Source: Candidatus Sumerlaeota bacterium
GTDB lineage: Bacteria > Sumerlaeota > Sumerlaeia > MVZB01 > JAJFLK01
DNA: 5,184 nt
Direction: 5' to 3'
Assembly (NCBI GenBank): GCA_021772735.1
Contig: JAJFLK010000071.1
Span: 1 to 5,184, forward strand
Shown here piece after piece: positions 1-5,184 of the stretch; position 1 is the stretch's first letter; each line of letters opens with the position of its first letter. The notes under the pieces are model-generated. The model did no database searches. It was given only the letters and a program-made list of their open reading frames with translations, and had not been told where the DNA came from. The translations under genes were made by a program, and so were the position numbers.

Positions 1-1153
1 AGGATGTGCCACGAGATCCTGCCACGGCTGCGGGCTTCGCCGCATAAAGCCACCAGGCGGCCGCGAAAATGACAAACATTGCGCCATGATGCCGCAGGTA
101 GCCCCAGTATTTGACATACGTAAAAAGCAGGACGATAGCGAGACCCGACGTGAAAACGACCAGTGCGGCGGGTCGGCGAATGAAAACGAAGACGCCCGCG
201 CCGAGAATCGGCAGCGAGGCAAGCACCTGAAAGGCTTTGAAGTATCTGTCGAGATCGAACACGCCCGTATCGAGATGGTCCGCGAAGTCCAGAAAGTTTG
301 TGTTCCAGAACTCCACGATCGGCAAAGGCAGTGGGATGAACGTGCGCCAGACTGAATACAGAGCCATGGCCGCCCAGCGCGGGTTTAAAGTGAATCGCCA
401 TTCGGTCGCGAAGCCGCTATCGGCCGGAGGAATAAATTGAGCAATCGAGAGCACGAACGCCGAGCCGAGAATGCATGCCGCCAACCCAACGCGCACGCCG
501 GAGACCCCGGGCGGCTTCCCCTGGCGGCGTAACGCCACCATGTCCGCAGCGCACCCCAGCGCCAATGCCGCCGCAATGAAAATGCCGTATACGCTCGTCT
601 GCGCCAGCAGCGAGGCAATAAGGGAAAGCGTGAGAATTGCGTTCTTGCGATGACAATAAACGGCGCAGAAGATGAAGGCTAGCAGCATGCCCGGAGCGTA
701 ATTGCGGCTTATCGTTGCGTATTCGAAGAACGGGAAATATCCGAAACAGAACAGCGCCTTGTTCAGCCTCGACCAGGGCGCGAAGCGGCAGACGACGAGC
801 GTCGAGGCGGTCGCGATCAGGACGTGGAATATCTGCATGGCCACCGGGGAGGTTGTCACTCGTGAAATGCCGAACAGGCAGAGGTGCCATAGGCCGGGAT
901 GCCCTTCGTAACGCAGGTTCTCGCGCAACTCGGCGAGCGATGAAGCGCTCGCGGCGACCATCCAGGCCTGGAGTTCGTCGCGCCACATTTCATGGCGCAG
1001 CACTTTGATCAGCGATAGCACGAAGAATATCACGACGAGCGTCAGGACAAAATTCCATGAATCACGCTCGGCTCTCCCCTGCCCGGCCAAGCCTGCGTTG
1101 ACCGCACGAGCGGGCTCATCGGACCGTGGATTACGTTTATTCGTGTTCGTCAT
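1..1153 (-). CDS. Partial GT-C-like polytopic membrane protein, putative glycosyltransferase (C-terminus beyond left edge)
   Basis: Translating the minus strand from the ATG at 1153 gives 384 uninterrupted codons that run off the left edge without a stop. The N-terminal ~30 residues are polar. About ten hydrophobic segments follow, roughly at residues 34-52, 105-123, 132-146, 153-166, 172-205, 222-242, 310-325, 328-346 and 356-372. The first external loop carries WRDE (57-60) and then YEGHP (82-86); further on come SRNYAP (149-154) and YLRHHG (352-357). An acidic pair in the first periplasmic loop is characteristic of GT-C enzymes such as ArnT and PMT, which use polyprenyl-phosphate sugars. 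I infer a related glycosyltransferase acting at the outer face of the membrane; donor and acceptor are unknown. The next in-frame codon upstream that matters is a TGA at 1222-1220, with no start codon between, so 1153 is the most upstream possible start. No Shine-Dalgarno is visible. Many homologues are annotated only as hypothetical membrane proteins. Confidence 0.5.
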   Translation of the reverse strand, partial: MTNTNKRNPRSDEPARAVNAGLAGQGRAERDSWNFVLTLVVIFFVLSLIKVLRHEMWRDELQAWMVAASASSLAELRENLRYEGHPGLWHLCLFGISRVTTSPVAMQIFHVLIATASTLVVCRFAPWSRLNKALFCFGYFPFFEYATISRNYAPGMLLAFIFCAVYCHRKNAILTLSLIASLLAQTSVYGIFIAAALALGCAADMVALRRQGKPPGVSGVRVGLAACILGSAFVLSIAQFIPPADSGFATEWRFTLNPRWAAMALYSVWRTFIPLPLPIVEFWNTNFLDFADHLDTGVFDLDRYFKAFQVLASLPILGAGVFVFIRRPAALVVFTSGLAIVLLFTYVKYWGYLRHHGAMFVIFAAAWWLYAAKPAAVAGSRGTS

Positions 1154-1248
1154 GCGTATCGATCGATGTCGTGTCTTTGCGCGAGCCGTTGTTGGATTGG
1201 GAGCGAACCGGCCGAGGCCTCATAGCCCTCATCGCCCTCCGCAGGGGC

Positions 1249-2697
1249 TTACTTCAGCGCGATCGCGAATGCGCCGATTACGACCGCAATCCCTAATCCC
1301 GGCGCGATGGCCATGAAAAATCGCCCAAGATGAAGCCCGATCAATAGATTTAGCCGATACAGATTCACGCCCACCCAACTGAGCGCCGCACACAGAGCGG
1401 CCAAAGCGGCGCCAGCCAGGCCGAATCGCTCCATGAGCGGGAATATCAGAATGCTCAAAACCACGAGGCGAATAATGGATCCAATGCGATCGAGTTCGGG
1501 GCGACCCATTGCAAAAAAAATCGGGTTCAATCCCAGCCCGAGCAGGCTCAAGGCGACGCTCGCGCACAGAATCGCATAGGGAATGGCCATGGCCGCGAAT
1601 TTCTCACCATAGACGAGGGAAAGAATCGGCCCGGCTCCGGCGGCCAGCAGGGCCATGATCGGAAAAATGAAAATCGTAAGCAGGCGGGCTGCGCGGGTGA
1701 CTCGTTGGGCCAGCCGTTCGTTATCGTCCTGAATTTCGGCGAAACTCGAAAGAAGCAATGTGCTGACGATCCCGCTGTAGAGCAGCGTCGGCGCGACGGC
1801 CAGATTGACGGCAAACTTGTAAAGCCCGAGGTCCGCCTTGGAGAACATTTTGCCGACGAAGATGACATCGAGATTGTTATAGAGGAAGACGATAATCGGC
1901 AGGCCGAACATGCCGCGCATAAATCGGAACAACGACTTCATCCCCTCGCGCTCGATTGCAAAGCGAGGAACAAACGGGCAGAGGAAGAACGACAGCACAC
2001 AGCGGCAAACCGCCTCGATCACGAATCCTATCGCCAGGGCCCAGACATTTTTCATTACAAAGGCGAGGACGATCGTGCACAGCACGCCGATCAACGCTCC
2101 GCCGTGATTGAGGATCACCCATCGACGGAATTTCATTTCTTTCAGAGCCGCATACGCCCTTGGGCTCATCGCGCCGTTCAGGATCATGCTCAGGAAGACG
2201 AGCCGGGCGAGGCCGAGGATTTCGGGGTCTTCGAAGAATTGAACCGCAAAAGGCAGCAGGAGGATCGCGACGATATACAACCCGACGCCTCGGATGAAGG
2301 CGATCCACCAGGCGCTGTTCAGGTATGAGCTTTCAGTGCCGCGTGGGCTGTGGATGATCGCCTCGCGAATGCCGATTTGTGTAAAGGATTCGAAAAGGCC
2401 GGAGAGGACGAAGATGATCGCCATCTGCCCGAGCGATTCGGGCGCTATCAGCCGCGCAACGAGCATATTTCGCACAAGACGCAGCCCGTGTTCAGATGCG
2501 TTGCCTGCGCCGAGCCAGGCGCCGCCTCCGGCAAACCGCGAACTGAGGCCCACCTTGCCGAGGATGCTTCGCACCGAGTCGCTAACTTTCGTGATGACAG
2601 AGGCCAAAAGCGAGGGCTCCGGTTGGGCGGGGTGATCGATTGAAAAACGCTGGCGGGGACGGCCGGTTCGATATGCGCCGAGCCGGAGGATGACCAT
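1249..2697 (-). CDS. Oligosaccharide flippase, polysaccharide transporter (Wzx-like, MOP superfamily)
   Basis: Predicted 482-residue inner-membrane protein with about 12-14 hydrophobic segments, the usual size for Wzx/WzxC-type flippases. These move undecaprenyl-diphosphate-linked oligosaccharides from the cytoplasmic to the periplasmic face. Family-like features, numbered from the ATG at 2697, are the first-helix region rich in Gly and Ala ending in NMLVARLIAPESLG (77-90), the amphipathic stretch IREAIIHS (110-117), FGLPIIVFLYNNLDVIFVGK (264-283) with a charged loop after it, LYKFAVNLA (292-300), LVYGEKF (361-367) and a hydrophobic C-terminus ending in LK. The start is uncertain: the ATG at 2697 has only a weak GGGGTG upstream, a GTG at 2715 would add six residues without a ribosome site, and a TTG at 2607 preceded by GGAG would remove 30 residues. 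It lies 66 bases after the oxidoreductase, probably in the same operon. Function is assigned from fold and context; the transported glycan cannot be read from the sequence. Confidence 0.5.
   Translation of the reverse strand: MVILRLGAYRTGRPRQRFSIDHPAQPEPSLLASVITKVSDSVRSILGKVGLSSRFAGGGAWLGAGNASEHGLRLVRNMLVARLIAPESLGQMAIIFVLSGLFESFTQIGIREAIIHSPRGTESSYLNSAWWIAFIRGVGLYIVAILLLPFAVQFFEDPEILGLARLVFLSMILNGAMSPRAYAALKEMKFRRWVILNHGGALIGVLCTIVLAFVMKNVWALAIGFVIEAVCRCVLSFFLCPFVPRFAIEREGMKSLFRFMRGMFGLPIIVFLYNNLDVIFVGKMFSKADLGLYKFAVNLAVAPTLLYSGIVSTLLLSSFAEIQDDNERLAQRVTRAARLLTIFIFPIMALLAAGAGPILSLVYGEKFAAMAIPYAILCASVALSLLGLGLNPIFFAMGRPELDRIGSIIRLVVLSILIFPLMERFGLAGAALAALCAALSWVGVNLYRLNLLIGLHLGRFFMAIAPGLGIAVVIGAFAIALK
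1513..1520 (-). repeat. T8 homopolymer inside the flippase gene
   Basis: Eight consecutive T on the coding strand span the codons for Ile-Phe-Phe in NPIFFAMGR, near residue 393 of the flippase counted from the 2697 start. A one-base slip here would alter about the last 90 residues. It falls in a hydrophobic segment where T-rich codons are expected, so it may have no special role. Confidence 0.5.
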
Positions 2698-2763
2698 GAC
2701 CGGCACCCCGCGCACAGGCGAGCTTAATCAATCACCGTCTCGATATTGCAGGCAACGGAATTC

Positions 2764-3789
2764 TTATTGGACCGCGATCTCGACGCGTGCGCCACCTTGG
2801 GAGAGCGATTCAGAAGCGGCTTCGAGAATCTGAACGACCTGCATGCCTTCAAGCCCACCGGATTCGGAGTGCTCGTGGCTCGTCATGCAATCCAGAAAGT
2901 GCTGGCATTCTTTTTTCAACGGTTCGTATTGACGAATGTAGGGAGCGCGCATGTCACCGTAGTGATACGAATACTGGAACTCGGCGAAGGTATCGTAGTG
3001 CGGAGGCACTTCGACGCGTTTGTCGTAAATCTTGATCTTCTCGATCGGCTGGATATCGTCGTAGACGAGCATCCCCTTCGAGGCGACGATGGTCATCTTG
3101 CGCACTTTGTTCGGGTCCAGCCAACTGCTGTTGATAGTCGCGAACGTGCCGCCGGAAAAGTCAAGGCTCATGGTCGTAATGTCTTCGAGCCCGGGCATGA
3201 CGTGCGCCTTGCCTTGGCAATTCACGGCGATCGGCTTATCTTTCAAGATATAGAGAATGATCGAGAGGTCGTGGGGTGCGAGATCCCAAGCGACGTTGAT
3301 GTCTTTCTGGAAAAGCCCCAGATTCAGGCGCTGCGTCGCAATGTAATAGATCTCTCCGAGTTCGCCCGACGCGATCATATCGCGCATGAAGCGGACCTCG
3401 GGCGTATACACGAACGTATGGCCGACCATGAGAGTCCGGTTTTTCTGCTCGGCCAAGTCTACGAGATCTCGACACTCGCTGACAGCCGCTGCCAGTGGTT
3501 TCTCCACGAAGACATGCTTTCCGGCTTCCAGGCATTGTTTGGCTAGAGGATAGTGAGTGCGTATAGGCGTCGCGATCGCGACGGCGTCAATGCTGTCGTC
3601 CTCGACGATACTCTTGAAATCCGTCGTCGTCTCGACTTGGGGATACAGGCCCTTCATATGGCGAAGACGATCCTCACTCATGTCACATACTCTGGCCACA
3701 TGACATTCGGCGAGTGAGTTGAAATTTCGGATCAGGTTTGGGCCCCAGTAACCGCAACCCACAACAGCGATCTTAGGCTTGCTGGACAT
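2764..3789 (-). CDS. Gfo/Idh/MocA family NAD(P)-dependent sugar oxidoreductase
   Basis: Predicted 341-residue cytosolic enzyme, a normal length for the family. An N-terminal Rossmann fold begins with GCGYWGPN (11-18), giving the GxGxxG dinucleotide-binding loop, followed by CD (35-36) at the end of the second strand. EKP (96-98) carries the conserved lysine K97. DLAPHD (169-174) supplies D169 and H173, with the same K/D/H arrangement as the catalytic residues of inositol dehydrogenase. The C-terminal part contains SSWLDPNKVRK (221-231) and YDKRVEVPP (255-263), then an RQYEPLKKEC helix (286-295). This subgroup commonly sits in polysaccharide loci, where relatives oxidise or reduce a nucleotide sugar, for example at C3 of a UDP-N-acetylhexosamine. 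The exact substrate here is inferred, not shown. The ATG at 3789 was chosen over an upstream in-frame start at 3894 because it directly precedes the Rossmann motif and has a strong GGAGG. It overlaps the sugar transferase by 17 bases, suggesting translational coupling. Confidence 0.5.
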   Translation of the reverse strand: MSSKPKIAVVGCGYWGPNLIRNFNSLAECHVARVCDMSEDRLRHMKGLYPQVETTTDFKSIVEDDSIDAVAIATPIRTHYPLAKQCLEAGKHVFVEKPLAAAVSECRDLVDLAEQKNRTLMVGHTFVYTPEVRFMRDMIASGELGEIYYIATQRLNLGLFQKDINVAWDLAPHDLSIILYILKDKPIAVNCQGKAHVMPGLEDITTMSLDFSGGTFATINSSWLDPNKVRKMTIVASKGMLVYDDIQPIEKIKIYDKRVEVPPHYDTFAEFQYSYHYGDMRAPYIRQYEPLKKECQHFLDCMTSHEHSESGGLEGMQVVQILEAASESLSQGGARVEIAVQ

Positions 3790-5161
3790 GGTCGACCTCC
3801 GCCGAGGCGGGAGTGACGGCGCCGGTGGAGTCTTTCCCTGTGGCCTTTGATGCGGCGAGCTTGCGGCCGAAGCCTTCGCGTATCTCGGTGACAACGGCAG
3901 GGATGGTGAGAAATAGAATTCTTACGTCGAGCGAGATTGAGCAATTTCGAGCGTAATTGATGTCGTAGCGGATCATTTCCTTGAACGTGGTTTTGTTCTT
4001 GCCACTGACCTGCCAGAGGCCCGTCATTCCGGGAATCGTGTCGAACCGACGCTTGTGCCAAAGCAGATACTTCTCGGCTTCATAAGGCAGGCAGGGGCGA
4101 GGGCCGATCAGGCTCATCTCGCCGGTGAAGACATTGAAAAGCTGAGGAATCTCATCGATGCAGGTCTTGCGCAGGATATTGCCCACAAACGTGATCCTGG
4201 GATCATGACCGTCGAGCTTCGTCAAAGCCTGCCCGTCTTCTCCGGTGGTGTTCGTCGAGTGCTCGATCAACGATTCAAGATATTCCTGATGGCTTGATTG
4301 ATCCTGGTCGACGATCATCGTGCGAAATTTCCAGCATTTGAAAGTTCGTCCGCGATACCCGACGCGCTCCTGGCCGAACAGCACCGGTCCCTTTGAGGTA
4401 AGCTTGACGGCAAGTGCGGTCAAGATCACAAGCGGAGAGATGAGTAACAGGCCTGTCCCCGATCCAATGACGTCAAAGGCTCGTTTCCAGAGCGGCAGCG
4501 GCTTGCCCAACAATTCGCCTGCCGCGTCGGTATGGATCGGGTCGAAGGTCGCGACCGCGTCGTCGTCTTGATGCGATTCGGAGTGCTCTCCATTGAGGCC
4601 CCCGCCTGATCCGTTTCGGCCCGGCCCATTTCCGTTGCCGTTTGTGCCCGATCCGTTCAGAGGCCGGCCCGCAGCCGCCTGGGCTTCGGAAGGTTCGAGG
4701 CCGGCAAGAGTCGCCTCGTCGAATAGCCAAAGTTGCTCGGCGCTCGGACCCTCCCGCTTTGCATCACACGGGTAGCCGTAGATTTCACACGAAATCTTCA
4801 CCTTGCCGAGCGCGACGCTGACGCCGTTCGAATTCACGAGAGTGTGATAATGGTGGCGGATCGTCTCGATGACGCTCGCGGCGCATTCCGCATCGGTATC
4901 ATGCAGGATAAGCCCGACGCGAAGCCGATCGTCCTCGCGATACCAACCGCAGCGGTCCGTGCCCCGGGCTCGCTCGCGCACAATGCCGGCGAGCTTTTCC
5001 AGGGCCGATTCAATCATGGCCAGGCGGTAAGGGGGGGGCTCGAGATCGAAAAGCAGCAGCGTCATCGGCGCCGCAGTCCGGTCCGAGCGAAGCATCTCGA
5101 CGTGAACTTCGTCATGGAAGTAACGGCTCGGCATCATCCCAGGGACGGCATCTTCGAGCAC
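3773..5161 (-). CDS. Undecaprenyl-phosphate sugar-1-phosphate transferase with degenerate GGDEF-like N-terminal domain
   Basis: Predicted 462-residue protein. The C-terminal part (about 224-430) is a bacterial sugar transferase (PF02397 type, monotopic phosphoglycosyl transferase). It has KRAFDVIGS (226-234) leading into one hydrophobic re-entrant helix (about 233-255), GPVLFGQERVG (258-268), KFRTM (278-282), the catalytic Asp-Glu pair in CIDEIPQ (D336, E337), SLIGPRP (350-356) and PGMTGLWQVSG (377-387). The family moves a sugar phosphate from a nucleotide sugar to undecaprenyl phosphate, the first step of polysaccharide assembly; the sugar is not predictable here. In place of the four-helix N-terminus of WbaP/WcaJ relatives there is a soluble domain (about 14-135) resembling a broken GGDEF fold, then a Gly/Asn-rich linker (169-191). 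The start is uncertain: GTG at 5161 lacks a ribosome site, ATG codons lie at 5137 and 5134, and the frame is open to the window edge, so an upstream start is possible. It heads the visible operon. Confidence 0.5.
   Translation of the reverse strand: MLEDAVPGMMPSRYFHDEVHVEMLRSDRTAAPMTLLLFDLEPPPYRLAMIESALEKLAGIVRERARGTDRCGWYREDDRLRVGLILHDTDAECAASVIETIRHHYHTLVNSNGVSVALGKVKISCEIYGYPCDAKREGPSAEQLWLFDEATLAGLEPSEAQAAAGRPLNGSGTNGNGNGPGRNGSGGGLNGEHSESHQDDDAVATFDPIHTDAAGELLGKPLPLWKRAFDVIGSGTGLLLISPLVILTALAVKLTSKGPVLFGQERVGYRGRTFKCWKFRTMIVDQDQSSHQEYLESLIEHSTNTTGEDGQALTKLDGHDPRITFVGNILRKTCIDEIPQLFNVFTGEMSLIGPRPCLPYEAEKYLLWHKRRFDTIPGMTGLWQVSGKNKTTFKEMIRYDINYARNCSISLDVRILFLTIPAVVTEIREGFGRKLAASKATGKDSTGAVTPASAEVDHVQQA
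3796..3800 (-). promoter_or_regulatory. Shine-Dalgarno GGAGG that fixes the oxidoreductase start
   Basis: Coding strand reads GGAGG, six bases, then ATG at 3789. The site lies inside the last codons of the sugar transferase gene, so ribosomes finishing that gene end right beside the next start. It supports the 3789 start over the in-frame extension beginning at 3894. Confidence 0.5.
4589..4657 (-). repeat. Low-complexity Gly/Asn/Ser linker coding repeat
   Basis: Residues 169-191 of the sugar transferase are almost only Gly, Asn and Ser with two NGSG units (169-172 and 183-186). The DNA repeats GATCCGTT at 4608-4615 and 4650-4657 on the plus strand. It joins the GGDEF-like domain to the acidic segment before the catalytic domain and is probably a flexible tether whose length could vary between strains. 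Confidence 0.5.
4757..5122 (-). other. Degenerate GGDEF-like domain of the sugar transferase (residues about 14-135)
   Basis: The pattern follows a diguanylate cyclase fold: an N-terminal helix with RSDR (25-28), strand LLLFDLE (35-41) keeping an Asp at the usual metal position, helix with LEKLAGIVRERARGTD (54-69), a strand-turn where GGDEF would lie but reading WYREDDRLRVGLIL (73-86), helix (91-107), then a strand ending in YGYPCDA (128-134). The GGDEF motif itself is absent, so cyclase activity is unlikely. A sensory, nucleotide-binding or dimerisation role is an inference. Similar N-termini occur on sugar transferases of several environmental phyla, as far as I recall. Confidence 0.5.
5031..5038 (-). 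repeat. C8 homopolymer early in the sugar transferase gene
   Basis: Eight C on the coding strand (G8 on the plus strand) encode part of Pro42-Pro43-Pro44. Loss of one C gives a TGA after five further codons past the tract region, and gain of one C also gives a TGA within about seven codons. The tract is at the short end of what is known to slip. It may also be a sequencing-error hotspot, though the protein matches family expectation on both sides, so the present frame looks right. Confidence 0.5.
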
Positions 5162-5184
5162 GCGCGTGCTTCGGCGCCGCGCGT

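Noticed and set aside
417..986. Minus-strand open frame (189 codons), Arg-rich
   Set aside because: It overlaps in another frame the 384-codon membrane protein, which has far better motifs and hydrophobic segments.
1218..1245. Imperfect nine-base tandem repeat (GCCTCATA, GCCCTCATC, GCCCTCCGC)
   Set aside because: Three diverged copies only; too weak to separate from chance in GC-rich DNA.
1210..1251. Possible terminator hairpin after the flippase stop (AGCCC ... GGGCT)
   Set aside because: Only a five-base stem with a long loop and no T run after it.
1705..2328. Plus-strand open frame (207 codons) opposite the flippase gene
   Set aside because: Highly charged product rich in Asp, Glu and Arg, which is the typical antisense shadow of hydrophobic membrane codons.
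2716..2763. Promoter-like TTGCCT with a 17-base spacer and ATTGAT before the flippase
   Set aside because: The second element matches the -10 consensus at only three of six bases, and the short gap fits an operon.
2746..3546. Long plus-strand open frame (266 codons) opposite the oxidoreductase gene
   Set aside because: It is antisense to a clearly conserved Gfo/Idh/MocA gene, its composition is that of a reversed coding frame, and it shows no recognisable motif.
3790..3894. N-terminal extension of the oxidoreductase to 3894
   Set aside because: The extra 35 residues are low-complexity, Pro/Ser/Arg-rich, overlap the transferase coding region and precede a strong GGAGG-ATG start at the Rossmann motif.

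Overview
All four genes I can support lie on the minus strand and read right to left. Together they look like part of a surface-polysaccharide (capsule, exopolysaccharide or O-antigen type) biosynthesis locus. In transcription order they are: (1) a lipid-carrier sugar transferase with an unusual degenerate GGDEF-like N-terminal domain (3773-5161); (2) a Gfo/Idh/MocA NAD(P)-dependent sugar oxidoreductase (2764-3789), whose start overlaps the end of gene 1 by 17 bases; (3) a multi-pass oligosaccharide flippase of the polysaccharide transporter type (1249-2697); (4) a multi-pass membrane protein resembling a GT-C glycosyltransferase (1-1153). Gene 4 runs off the left edge without a stop codon. 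Gene 1 has an open frame to the right edge, so its true start may lie outside the window.

The genes fit one pathway. The sugar transferase would load the first sugar phosphate onto undecaprenyl phosphate. The oxidoreductase would modify a nucleotide sugar used in the repeat unit. The flippase would move the lipid-linked oligosaccharide across the inner membrane. The GT-C-like protein could act on the outer face with lipid-phosphate sugar donors. No obvious polymerase (Wzy), chain-length regulator or cytoplasmic glycosyltransferase is visible, so the locus must continue beyond the window.

The intergenic gaps are short: about 66 bases between genes 2 and 3, and 95 bases (1154-1248) between genes 3 and 4. 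I see no convincing promoter or T-tailed terminator in either, which agrees with a single operon. No RNA genes, CRISPR arrays, insertion sequences or origins were found.

The sequence is moderately GC-rich by eye. The GGDEF-like/sugar-transferase architecture and the WRDE...EGHP membrane protein type suggest an environmental Gram-negative such as a planctomycete, acidobacterium or deltaproteobacterium. That is a tentative inference and the sequence does not settle the phylum.

Most of the window is ordinary polysaccharide biosynthesis. The points most worth a second look are the degenerate GGDEF domain on the initiating transferase, an eight-base C tract early in that gene where one-base slippage either way gives an immediate stop, and the left-edge membrane gene, which is easily missed because it has no stop in the window.

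[Form note: the original answer gave no feature confidences; every 0.5 is a placeholder required by the schema, not an estimate.]
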